From: Synchiropus splendidus | Taxonomy: Eukaryota; Chordata; Actinopteri; Syngnathiformes; Callionymidae | Length of the DNA: 64,000 nucleotides | Reading direction: 5' to 3' | NCBI RefSeq assembly: GCF_027744825.2 | Contig: NC_071334.1 | Span: 29,940,937-30,004,936, forward strand | In this document: piece by piece, positions 37,401 to 48,548 of the stretch | Layout: each line of letters begins with the position of its first letter | Numbering within the stretch: position 1 is the first letter of the stretch | Position numbers and translations under genes: made by a program | The notes under the pieces: model-generated | What the model was told of the DNA's origin: nothing | The model's input: the letters and a program-made list of their open reading frames with translations, nothing else | The model's database searches: none

Positions 37401-40400
37401 TTGTGTTCACTTCAGTGGTACCAGCTGAAGGTGGATTCACATATTCCGACTGACACTTAAGTTTGGATGCTAGAGGAATTCCTTGGAAAAGTGCCTTGAC
37501 TGAGCAGTGAGTCTTCAGGAAAGACATGCTTCCTCTTCAATCAGGAAATAAGAATGGTAAAGAAGTCGTCTTGCAACCACTCTCGATAAATCTTCAAACA
37601 AAACTTGTGTGTCACATTTTCTTACGTAGTTCTTTGTTGGTTGACATCTTATTCAAACACTTGCATGTATGCTGTCTAGTCTGTAAAGCACTTTGTATAG
37701 TGTTCTGAAGTCTGCAATATGAATATATTTTTTATTGATATTCATGTATAATTTCATTTATATGCTTTTGATTTATTATTACTTTCAATTCATTTTAATA
37801 TGCAAATTATGTTTCCTAATTTTGAAAAAAAGGATGAAAGTAGACTTGATTCATGTTATTGAATGTACTGGAAATGATTTATGACCTTCACCAACAGTCA
37901 CCAGAACGCCAAGGAGACAGGACTCATATAAGGAAACCATCTTTTAGATGGATGATGTATAGGTATGAGTTTCTGTGTGCCTTGGAAAAGGATGAAAATC
38001 CAGCTCAGAATGTAATAATCCAGCTTGGAGAGGGTCTTAAAGTCTTACATGAGAGTCAGGGTCTTGTTTCAAAGTGCAGAATCGCAGTAAGCCCCCTGAA
38101 CCTCAGACACAGACAAAACATGGCCTTGGCTCTATTGTTGTTCTGCACTGTTACCTCCCTCCCTGGAGACGTGATTGGGGCCGAAATATTCCTCTGCCGT
38201 TGTGACCAATTACCTCGAAGACAGGGTCATCAGTAATACAATTTTCACTTTGTGAAAGATTGCCAGAAAGCATCATGAATAAAAAGGTAAAATAAAAAAG
38301 TTTACCAATTTTGTTGGTTGAAGTTGAATTTCAATTACTTTTATTTGAGATAATTTAAGTCTTTATTTTTAACAGCTGTCACAAAGTAAAGTGTTGAGAC
38401 ACAGATGTGAAAACAACAAAACGTTGGGGATTTTTTGCTTCAATATTTTTTTTTTTTTTTGGTTTGTTTAGACATTTAACAGAAACCTGATTTCCTTTGT
38501 ACTACACTCCTCATAGAAACGTATCAAACTTTCAAGTTAGAGTTGACAGTGATGAAGAAAACTTCTGTGGAACATGTCTGGATCAGGAAGTCACTTCTCT
38601 TCAAAAAACAATGTAATGGAAATGTATTTTATAAAATTCAGGAAATGATTTTTGGCCAATAATGCATTAAAAGTCAACCATTGGGTATTATGGGGAAAAA
38701 TGAAATTGTCTTATCATGACTTGGAAAGAGAAAAAGTTTTGGCCTCGGACCGCAAAGTTTGGGAGCCTCTTAAATAGACTTAACAGAGTATCTTATTGAA
38801 ATACAATTGTTGATGTTAACAATTGCATTTTAAATTTGGACATTTCCCTTCTCTGTTTTTTTTTTTGTCTAAAAGATGAGTATTCCCTTCATCTTCCAAT
38901 TCCTCTTTTTGCGTCAGTTTCCAACACGTGCCGTTTTGTGGTCTGACGTTTACACAATGTAGCCGTTACGGGAAGGAATTGAGGGAGTTTACTGGAAGGG
39001 GAGGCCCATTACTGAAAATCCGGATCGGTAGATGGGGTGAAGGTCAAAGAAACCCAACACATTTTGTTCCGTTCTTCGTGGTGGACGCATGGGATGGTTG
39101 CATGTTCAGTCAGGCTTACGTATATATAAGTGCGTATGTGTGTGTGAGGATATATATATTTTTTGTGGTTCGCCCATGTTGTCTACACCTGGTCTTGGGA
39201 AGACTCCATTTTCCAGTGAATTTGCTGAGTCGTGTCGTCTGCCTCTCATAATGACTTAAGAGACTGGTGACTAGTGACACTTGTAGCTGGTTGGGTCATT
39301 AGAGAATGTATCTTCACTTTTATTTCCTTGTGTTGTGACTTTATGTGCGACATATGTTAGCACCAGGGACAACATTGCAAACTAGTTTCCCATTTTGGCT
39401 TTAATTGTTCATCATATTGGTCTGCCAAATATCGGAGTGTATAAGTGCGGAGTTTGGAGTGACCTTGATTCCTTTCATCTCCTTTTCTTAATTGTGCGTT
39501 TTCTCTGGTTTCAAACACAAAAAAATGTGTTGCTGGGTGGTTGTCTGTCTGACTATGTGTAATCTGTCCAGGGTGACAGTGACTTCACAACCGGCTAACA
39601 AAATTAGCATTAGCATTTTTATTCATGGATGATGTTTGTGTGGATTGTAAAAAAGATCCCAAGAATGATTTATTTTGTGATTGCAGATAGAAAGTGAATT
39701 GGAAAGTCTCGCTCACTGCCACAGAGTGATGACATGCTTTACTTCTCTCTGAGCGATGGGCTCATATTACAGAGCGTGTGGCGTGTGGTCCTGTGTATGT
39801 AGCTTCTCTTTAATGCGCCACTTGATCCAGCCAGGTTATGTTTCATATACGTGTGAGAATACGATGAACCGACCTGAATAAAACAAGCAGGCGAGCTTGA
39901 TCCACTGGCTTTGGTCGACGTGTGAGTCGCTCTGCATATGGACACCAAAGTTCAGCAGCAGCAACGCTGTCATTCCCAAGCAGGACTGGAATAACATTTG
40001 ACAGCAAGCATGTATTTCATTGTAAGACTAGTTTTTCACTCAACATTTGAAAATCTTTTCTTTTTTTTATGTCATTGATAATATAATATTGAATCATGAA
40101 TGCTGTATTTGCAATCATGAACTTGGAAGTAAAAAAATAAAAATACTAAAATATAAACTCAATTTTATGTGTCTTTTTTGTGAGCAGAAACGGCATAATT
40201 GCACCCTTAATTTCATGTTGTCCTTTTCTTTTGTTTAGCCTAATAAGTCACGCTGGAGCAAAAGTGAAAAATTAATACCTTGCATGTAAAAGTCTCTGCA
40301 GCGCCTTAAAATGACATCATCTTTCTCCCTTTGTGTTTGTTGTGCACGTGTTATGCTAGAAAGATTAATGTATTTTCCATGAGCACATTTTCATCTTTGC

Positions 40401-40759
40401 ATGACTCTAACCAGAGCTCAGAGCAAATGGCGCACAACTAAACATAGGCCGTCAGAAACCAGGCCAGTTTATTGCTAATGTGTGTCATTTATTTACATAA
40501 GATGGCAATTAAAGATCCTGATGTTTGTCGGTCTTTTCTCATGCTTGTTCTAAAAAGGTGCTACGTTGCGTCCTGGCTCAGATCTTTCAGTGCCAGACCA
40601 CCACTCTGCGAGATACAGTGTGACGCATTTAGACCATAATCCTTGTGTGAGTGTGCCTGTGCCAGCGTGGGTGTGTGTACGTACATATCTATTGCATGCG
40701 ACACCTTTTTCCAATTCATGGTTGGATATTAGTCTGTTTTTCATTTACCATCTGGGGTT
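37401..40759. other. Non-coding stretch, nothing recognised
   Basis: A 127-codon frame at 37853-38236 has no recognised motif. T-runs occur at 38447-38460 and 38859-38868, and a short TATATA tract near 39150. No exons or paired inverted repeats seen. Confidence 0.4.
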
Positions 40760-40945
40760 GACACAACAAAGTGTCTTCCTTCCTATCTTTTTCTTGACCT
40801 CCATTTCTAACATTCTTTGTCCATTGTGTCCCCTGTCTCTCCTCACCATGTGTCCAAGTCATCTCTGTCTGTCCCCCCTAACTTTCTCTTCAAACTTTTC
40901 CACATAAGCTCTCCGTCTGACAAACCCATTTTGAATCTTGTCATG
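40760..40945 (-). mobile_element. RTE-like LINE C-terminal fragment
   Basis: The minus strand translates as RRRAYVEKFEEKVRGDRQR, a stop, then LGHMVRRDRGHNGQRMLEME. This fits the W[FYL]GHVxRR...GxRxxxMEV pattern near the C-terminus of RTE-type fish LINEs, with the expected Trp codon mutated to TGA. The frame is otherwise intact for about 60 residues. The RT domain itself is absent. Family assignment is from pattern memory. Confidence 0.7.
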
Positions 40946-43445
40946 GCTGGTCAGTCGCTATGCACACCTGTCTCTGAACCATAATCATTGCAGGTCCCAC
41001 ATTATAGAGCGTTCCTTCAAAGCTGCCCGCTACTCATGTGTCACAGCTCTCCCCTGCTATTTGTCTTTTTACACTACTATAAATATATATAACAGGAAGT
41101 GACAATTACGAAAGAACAAGTTCGGAAAAGTTGAAAACACACTGACTTTGGTTGGGAATTCAACATCGGATCAATACTCATTTCCATCATAGTTAAAAAC
41201 TTGAAAAACGTTACAATGTGTGTTTGTTTTTGTTTTTTTCAAAAACACCAACCTGTTTGCAGACAAGACAATTTGTTGTTTGTCTTCATACACATCAGTG
41301 CACAAGAGAATCTATTGTTAATTACAAGCCACACTGGTAACACTTTAGTTCATACATAATACTTTATAAACTTCGCAGAAATGATCATAAACACCTCATC
41401 TGAAGCTTTACTAGGTAACTTACACTAACCCCGTGACACACCTACTCCAAGGAAATTTCCAGAAGACTGAATTAGCGGAGGGGCAGTAGCAATACGATTG
41501 GAAATGTGTGGCAGCTTTGTGTTGTTGTAGTCATGTATGTGTTTAATGTGTGACGTTTGTCATTAATGTTTTTATGTTACTTTGCTGCCATGACATGCAA
41601 CATTTTCCAATAGTGAATAAAGGTTATCGAGTGACCGCGAGATGAAACTACCTTTGATCTTTCCTCAATGGGAAAATTGTGGTCGACGTGGCGATAAAGA
41701 CGTACATTAAAAATTAAAGACAAAGCAACAACACAAAACTGTGGAAACAGAAAAATTAACATAAAAAAAGAGAAGAACGAAATACTCCAAAAATGGGGAG
41801 AGAAGCCATGGTATGAGAGGTGGAACACAACGCATCTGCCACCAGCCATGGCGCCGTGACTAGCATTGTGCTACACTCTCCCAACAATGGTGCTAGCTCA
41901 TCCGTCATCCATTCTCATCGTCCCCACATCACTCTCTGCCCAGCCCTGGAACGACGGCACCATCTGTTCCTCCCCACGCTGCTTCGACGGCCTAGAGTTA
42001 GTGGTGCTGTAATAACGCATGTAATGCTAACTTGGTCCAGAGTGCGGACAAAGGCACGATGGCAACAAGTGACAAGGCAACAGTGTGTTTGCCTCAAAAC
42101 AAAAACATGCTGACAATAAACACCAAACGTCAAAGGCAAAACATCTGTGTGATTTAAGCTTTTGAGAAAAGAGTAGAAATGAAGGGAATACAGAGAAGAG
42201 CTTGACCTGTTTGTGAGGTTTTGAAATAGCGCTACAATGTTCTCACCCATATTAAAGCATTTGAAACATACAGTGGACTTAGAAGCACCAGCACAGTGGG
42301 AAACAAAATCAATATTCCATGCAAAATAATGATTTTATTTCTTTTAAATGCAGACAGGATAAGTTACACTTACCACTGGGTTTTCATGTCTAGTGGCCCC
42401 AAAACTTCACTTGCATGTGTGAGGGAAGATGAAGTGTGGAATACTGAATCTGTCTTCATTACCTGTGACGAATGGACGTATGCTGACTTGGCTGAAAGTG
42501 TGTTTTGAGGATTTTAAAATGTTGCCATGGCAGATGCATTTGACGATATCTGCAGAGGGACTCTCATCAAGTTTGATGTAGTGTGATGGTTTTACCAGGA
42601 AGCTGGACCAGGAACATACAAACATTTGTGTTAGCGTTGTGAGCCGAGCTTTGATCACAGACCCGCAGAATTATGACCCCACCACATTTGTCATCATTAT
42701 TGGTCCTACTTCTACAGAAACGCCTGCCTGACGTGATCATGCTGAAACATACAGCGCACTTTTTAATTATTAATGTCAACAACTCTCAATGCGTAGCTCA
42801 AGTTTCAAAACTGTGTGTGTTCTCAGTGAGTGCAGTGGGAGCTCAAATGTTTTCATGCTATTCAGTTTGGTGAAGATGAATGGACTCACACGCTTTGTAT
42901 GAGCGGTCCTAGAGCGACGTCCTCGTAACCTTTATTACGTTTTGTTTCAGTTTTTCTTTGGAGATTTAAGTGAAATGCGATCATCACGTTATGAACTTTG
43001 AGGCCTTCATTTTGAAAAACGCTCAGATTATGATCATTTAGGTTCAGTGCTGTACTCTCACAGTGAGCAGAGTTGACGTTGTGCAGAAATAGAAGGTTCG
43101 TCTCTGCACAGTGGAGAACTATGGAAAGCCACATAAAAGACAGATCAGAGGTGCAGTGGGTGTAAATTGGCACAATGGCAAGAATGGCCGTGTATCAGAC
43201 ACAAACACGATAAACTGGGCTCGAGAATAGGACTCTGCCATGTTATTGGAAGTATTGTATATCTCTGTGGAGACAGTATGAGAATGGTTTTTGGTTTGTT
43301 GCTCAACTACTTTGAGACAAAGTATGACTTTCATCCGTGGGACACACTCCCAACTCTACCATAACAACCATCACCTACTCCAGCCAGGACATCATACTGT
43401 CACATATCAACAGTCACCAGCCTCGGGGTGGGACTTAGAGCCTTC
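40946..43445. other. Non-coding stretch with a possible MITE end and a CpG-richer part
   Basis: GGTAACACTTTAGTTCATAC at 41337-41356 resembles the GGTAACACTTTA start of ANGEL-like fish MITEs, but I cannot find the other end. The segment 41800-42080 is richer in G+C and CpG and is open on both strands, with no recognised product. A GTTGCCATGGCAGA X-box-like site is at 42521-42534. Confidence 0.35.
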
Positions 43446-44109
43446 GGGTGCTTTCACACTAGGGGTTCTGTCTTGAGACAAAGCTCTTTCATCTCAGAAG
43501 TCCGAGATGTGAACACAAGCGAGTCGGGTTTTGGCCGCGGACCTGATCCCCACTGGAGACCTGCACTTTGTCTCGTAAAACTCTCAGCAGGTTGCTCAGC
43601 AGGTGGTGAGCTTCACACCTCAGGCAACTCAGTGCTAGATGCCAGAAATTATGTCTACAGTGCGACTCCACACAAACCTGATGAATGCCGAGCAATAACT
43701 GTTCTGATCGCTGTCTGGGCGGACAACATCGTTCAAAAACAACTTCTCGAACTCCCAGAACACTGAGGTGTGCAGCCGGGAGCTGCAGGAAAATTGCACT
43801 CCGCAGCGCAGCGGTCCGGGTCTCGCGATGTGTGCGGGTGTTTGATAACTCACGTGTTTTGGCCTTTATTAGGCAGATAAACACCTGATTTTATTGAAAG
43901 ACATATTTGCTTAAATGAATAATGCCGTGCTCTTCAGAAACCATTTCCAGTGCTGTGGTCTCTTACTGAAGATCACCAGACTATTCATTGATCATTTCTG
44001 ACGCCAGGATTTGAACTTCACTGATTAAAATCTTCTCGATCGTCCGTAATCTCTCTCACTGTGTTCAACGTGTTGCGAAAGCAGCGTGGTTCAATCCGCG
44101 GCGCTCCTG
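43446..44109 (+). repeat. Left arm of ~2 kb inverted repeat
   Basis: Matches 44827-45465 in reverse complement across most of its length. Examples are the ends, the GATGCCAGAAA..ATGTCTACAG segment, the GATCACCAGACTAT segment and the GTTCAACGTGTTG segment. Divergence includes one extra block of about 90 bases in the right arm near 44930-45020. Confidence 0.8.
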
Positions 44110-44507
44110 TCTCCCGGCTGCACACCTCAGTGTTCTGAGATTTTGAGAAGTTGTTTTTGAACGATGTTGTCCGCCCAGCGATCAGACCCTTTACTGGCCG
44201 GCGACGGAGGTGACAAGTACAGAAGCTGGTAATGATGATGACTTCTTAGTAAAAAGATGTACATCAAGACGAGCAGATCTGGGACGTCCATCACTCACGA
44301 CAACACGGTGTGTTTTGATCATGAACTGTACCGTCGCATTGCTGATGACGCATTCAGAATAACAAAGCCACTTCCGGAATTTGCTGCCCTTGTGTGGACG
44401 AAGTTAGAAGCGAAAACGCCGAGCGAGGCAGAGGTGTGAAGAATCTCAACGGGGGGGCGACTTGGATTCAGGCTCCCAAGACAGAACACTGCAGTGTGAA
44501 AGCGCCC
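43446..44507 (+). mobile_element. DNA transposon copy A (non-autonomous, superfamily unassigned)
   Basis: The left end reads GGGTGCTTTCACACT and then GGTTCTGTCTTGAGAC. The right end, reverse-complemented, reads GGGCGCTTTCACACTG and then TTCTGTCTTGGG, a clear terminal inverted repeat. Inside, 43712-43790 (with CAAAAACAACTTCTCGAACT) reappears inverted at about 44108-44185, so the copy carries its own foldback. A 60-codon frame (44257-44439, beginning MYIKTSRSG) lies in the part not shared with copy B. I do not recognise it. No full transposase is present. The GGG-CTTTCACAC end type is known from several fish DNA-transposon groups, so I leave the superfamily open. Confidence 0.7.
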
Positions 44508-44510
44508 TTA

Positions 44511-45465
44511 GAGGCTTTTCACACTGTGGGTTCTGTCTCAGTGGCCTGAGTTCAAATTGTCCCCTGCTGTACAGCCTTGCACCTCTGCGCCTCAGGCCAT
44601 GTCTCTCTTTTCTCCTCAGCTGGTGGCGCTCTGGCAAAATAGCTGGTTTGTGACCCACGACAAAGTGCATCTCAAGGAAGTATTAGGAGTCATCGTCACC
44701 TCAGATATTAACTGATGACAGACCTCTGCCACGGCTGCAACAGAATGTGGCATTTCACAGCCAAAACTAAACATGACAGAGTGTTGTCATGTTTACTTTA
44801 CAAGGAAACAGCGGAAACAAGCTGCATAATACGGAGCGTCTAGATTGATCCACGCTGCTCTTTCAACACGTTGAACACAGATCCAGACGTCAGAAATGAT
44901 CAATGGATAGTCTGGTGATCTTCAGTAACTTGGGGAAAATCAGTGTCTTTCCTCTTCGCTGGTCTCATGCAGACAGCTGCGCTATAGCAAGTTCAGCAGT
45001 GAAAACAGCTACTCGAGAGCGCAGCATTATTCATCTAAGCAAATCTGTCTGTCAATAAAATCAGGTGTTCAACAGCCTAATAAATGTGAAAATACGTGAG
45101 TTATCAAACATCCGCACACATCGCGAGTCCCAGACCGCTGTGCTGCGCTCCCGTTGCCAGGCACAATTTTCCTGCAGCTGAAGCTGCACACCTCAGTGTT
45201 CTGGGAGTTTGAGAAGTTGTTTTTGAACTATGTTGTCCGGCCAGACCCTTGACTGCTCGGCATTTATCATGTTTGTGTGGAGTTTTGCTGTATACATAGT
45301 TTCTGGCATCTAGCGCCGAGTCGCCTGAGGCGAGAAGCGTTTCGCTGAGTTTCACGAGAAAAAGTGCAGCTCTTCATCCGGGGTCAAGTCCGCGGTCCAA
45401 AACTTCTTTGTGTTCATATCTCAGACTTGTCTCAAGACAGAACCCGCAGTGTCAAAGCGCCCTTA
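44511..45465 (-). mobile_element. DNA transposon copy B, facing copy A
   Basis: It starts with CTTTTCACACTGTGGGTTCTG just after the right end of copy A and ends with CAGAACCCGCAGTGTCAAAG and GCGCCCTTA. Its right-hand arm (44827-45465) is homologous to the left arm of copy A in inverted orientation. Shared words include CACACCTCAGTGTTCTGGGA, TTGTTTTTGAAC and ATCAATGG. A small hairpin, AAACATGACA with TGTCATGTTT, lies at 44769-44794. Frames inside have no transposase motif. Copies A and B together may be two independent insertions or one large foldback element. Confidence 0.7.
44827..45465 (-). repeat. Right arm of ~2 kb inverted repeat
   Basis: The partner of 43446-44109. The two arms are separated by about 720 bp that holds the junction of the two transposon ends. 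Confidence 0.8.
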
Positions 45466-45599
45466 CCTTTTTTAAAAAACATAGTTTAAATCATCTTTCT
45501 TAATCCCCAGAAATATCTCCAAGCCCCATAAGACTAAAACAGGCCTTTGCCTAATCTGTGTTAGACCTGCGCTTTCTATCCCAAGCAACTCTATAGAAG

Positions 45600-45945
45600 C
45601 TCAAGCACATACAGAACACCTCTACTGTAGCCGCCAATTCTCCACCCTACCTCATAGAATTCTGCAGTGAGCAAACCTCAATGAGTAATCTGCACTACCA
45701 ACCATGTCCACCTACGTCAAGCCAAGCTGAGATCTGTGGGAGACTGCACCGATGCTCTGCTGCCCCTAGTCTGTGGAATTCCATCCCGGACCATGTGACG
45801 CAACTGACAATGGAAGCTTTTGGGAAAGCTTTCAAGACATTTTTCAACACAGTAGATCATTTTTTGAACTGCTTCTGTAGCAGCAATTATTCTTTTGTGC
45901 ACTTGTATTATTATAATTATTATGAGCAAACAAGCTAGCAATCTT
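45600..45945 (+). mobile_element. LINE ORF2 C-terminal fragment (L2-like)
   Basis: The frame from about 45720 reads GRLHRCSAAPSLWNSIPDHV and continues AFGKAFKTFFN. This matches the C-terminal pattern of L2-type fish LINEs, in which ...FxxAAPxLWNSLPxxxR... is followed by a FKxxLKTxLF motif. The stop falls at about 45936. Sequence upstream (45600-45680) is degenerate and may be part of the same insertion. A short (TTA)n run follows at 45953. Confidence 0.65.
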
Positions 45946-45952
45946 TATTGCC

Positions 45953-45980
45953 ATTATTATTATTATTATTATTATTATTA
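45953..45980. repeat. (TTA)n microsatellite
   Basis: About nine TTA/ATT units, just 3' of the L2-like fragment. It could have grown from that element's tail. Confidence 0.9.
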
Positions 45981-47759
45981 GCTTACGAGCGAGCAATAAT
46001 TATTCTTAGCCGTTACAATGTGACCTAGGTTTTCTCAAATGAATAATTTTCTTTTTTTTTTCTTTTCCAGCCAGGTAGCGGAGGACAGTACATTCTTCCT
46101 TACTGTGGACCTTCAGATTGGTGTAGTTGTAATTCTGTTTAAACGCTGAAAGGAATTTCTATTTCGCTTATATACGGCTTGATGTCATCATACATTTTCA
46201 TCTTGTGTTACTGAAGTTCCTCACAATCAGAAGCAATGTGGATGTGATATCCCTTAAACATAGTGAAATGACATTTCCAAAAGTTCAGTTCCCAGGCAGG
46301 ACTGTTTTAAACACTAAAATATCCTTCCTTTTGATTATATTTCCCTCTTTTGGCTTCTTCCCTTTGTTTTCTTGGGTGGGTGGTTTTTCATTTCCCGAAA
46401 TTTACCACAGCCCGTTTGTAATTTCCCGGATAACAAGTGAAATTGTTAACCCTGGCCTGTCTTGTGCAGTAAAACATTAGTACTTATTGAACTTTTTGAA
46501 CAGCATATGTGTGCACTCACAACGTGTAATAAGTTATCCATCATGCTCCAGTCAGAGGATTGTAGGTAAATTGTTTCAAATAAAACATCAATACATCATA
46601 ATCAACTACCTTGCGCATTCTGACGTGCAGAATTTGCTCATTTAACCATCATACACAAACTTTTAACAAACACACGGGAAGAAATCTTGAGGCGATTTGA
46701 GTCTGACCACAGGAAAACATGGGCAAGGTTGACGTGACATATCGAAGGTAACTGATGTTGTCACTGGGCTCCGCACAAAGTGGAGTGTGTGTGACTGGGA
46801 TTGTATTTAGAGGCTGTGTGTGTGTGTGGGAGCCCATTAGTGTGCAGTAATGGGAGGGGATATTGGAGGTGTATAGGTGTAATTACCTCAAGCTAACATG
46901 GAGCTCAGGCCGCGTGGCGCCTCCAACACAAATATGAACTGCAGAACATAGATACCACTTTGTCCCACTCCATCGCTTGACCCAGGGGAAAGAGTTCAAC
47001 AAGGCCAGCATTTCTGTGCGTGTGCGTGTGTGTGTGCGTGTGTGAGCTTGATTCTGTGTGTGTATATATTCTAAATCAATGTTTTAGAAAAATGGATGTT
47101 TCGGACAATCTGTTTCCACACAATCTAGGTGTTTTACGTTAAAGCCACATTCTTAAATGTCAGAATTATTTTGAAAATAGTAAAATGAAAAAGAGAAAAA
47201 TAAAACTTTCTGTCTCTGAACTGTCGTTACCCAGCATCGAAGTGCCTGGGCGACGGATCAGCTCCTTTAAGTTAAGAGACCAGCGGTGTGAGTCAAAAGG
47301 GTGGAATGTTCAAGTATCTCAGGGTATTCTTCATAAGAGAGTGAAGAATGGGTCATGAGACCGACATACTGATCTGTGCACCATCTGAACATCAAAGAAC
47401 AAGCAGCACTAAAATATATTGACATTGTATCTTATACTGACGACTGCCTTCAGCATTGCATGTCGATGCATTGGCAGCGCGACACATAACAAAAGACAGA
47501 GGTTGGTGTTAAGGTAAGCCATGGGATGGCGCTCCATTCATTCAAGGGGGTATAAAACAGCAACTGATGATTCAGTGAAGAGAGCTTCCGTACGTTTCCC
47601 TTGATGTCCTTGATGTTTCCCTTGACGTTCACCTTGAGCATTCCCGCACGCCCACGCGTGCTGTTCCACACCCCTTCTGGAATGCTATATATAAGTAAAA
47701 CATGTTTGTTTTTTATTTCTTTCTCCCTGCGTTCCACTCGACACCTAGACGACGCATGA
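45981..47759. other. Non-coding stretch with TG repeats
   Basis: Short (TG)n tracts lie at about 46814-46828 and 47015-47044, the second interrupted by GC. No gene is recognised. Confidence 0.4.
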
Positions 47760-47960
47760 ACTGTCCATCCTAGTCACGCAGAGAAGCCAACTGAGAAGAT
47801 TCTTATTCAGGATGCCTCATGGTGACCTCTCTTGTGAAACGTTGTCGGCTGAAGGCAGACCCAGGAAAGTCTGGAGAAATTGTGTCTCTAGTTGTTCTTG
47901 AAAGGCATTAATATTACACTAATACTCAGGAGAGGATGGATGGATGGATGAAGGATAATC
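47760..47960 (+). mobile_element. LINE 3' end with GGAT tail, sense
   Basis: It contains TTCAGGATGCCTCATGG, then GACCCAGGAAAGTCTGGAGA, and ends in a GGATGGATGGATGGAT tail at about 47936-47951. This order and the GGAT-type tail fit the 3' end of the LINE family seen at 26021-26300 and 36915-37400. The coding frame is broken by deletions. It is a 5'-truncated old copy, as is typical of LINE insertion. Confidence 0.6.
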
Positions 47961-48032
47961 TTCTACTGAGACTGCCATCACCTCACCTTTTTAAAATATT
48001 CCCCGCTCTTTAATTAGAACATCATTTTTCCT

Positions 48033-48548
48033 ATAACTGTCATGATCCACTTTTATTTTGTTCCCTTGACCCCTGTTTCTGTTCCTCCCTCTGTTCTTCC
48101 TGTTCCTGAGGCACACAGCTGGAGCCAATGAACCCCTGATCACCTGAGTGCAAGAGCACCTGGACTCAAGCAACGTGTGCCAGATCGACTCCTTTCTTCC
48201 CTGTGGTAAAGTGGCTCTGTTCGGTCGTTCTCTCTCTGCGCTCTAGTTTGGTCATTTTTTTACTACTCTCTTTGAAACCCTGGTGCCCGAGTTTGTGTTT
48301 TATTCCTTCCTCTGTTTCCGCGTGTTTCCTGGTTTGTTCTATGATTTACTATTTCTGTTCATAATGTGACGGTGTAATTTTGGACAATTTAGACTTCACT
48401 TTGTTTCTCCCGGTTCGGTGACTCTTTCTGTTCAGGTTTTATTGTTGTTAAAGATTTAAAATTCTTCCTTGCTCCACTCCTTGCCTCCTGTAAGTTTTCT
48501 CATCACTGCACTTGGGTCCTACTCCGTGTCTTGACTCCTAACAATAAC
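48033..48548 (+). mobile_element. Solo LTR with 5 bp target duplication
   Basis: The LTR runs from TGTCATGATCC at 48038 to CTCCTAACA at 48543, about 506 bp, with canonical TG...CA ends. ATAAC flanks it exactly on both sides (48033-48037 and 48544-48548), a 5 bp target-site duplication. The 3' part contains CTGCACTTGGGTCC, which I recognise from Gypsy-type fish LTR ends, so the sense is probably plus. No internal gag-pol or second LTR is present, so it is a solo LTR left by recombination between two LTRs. Family is tentative; structure is seen directly. Confidence 0.85.

Noticed and set aside
37853..38236. 127-codon open frame as a possible gene
   Set aside because: No recognisable motif and no promoter, splice or poly-A context. 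Frames of this length occur by chance in 64 kb.
41337..41460. ANGEL-like MITE starting at GGTAACACTTTA
   Set aside because: Only one end resembles the family and no inverted partner was found, so it is noted in the stretch description and not called.
43489..43884. 131-codon minus-strand frame as a gene
   Set aside because: It lies entirely within the arm of the inverted DNA-transposon pair, and the matching arm does not keep the frame.
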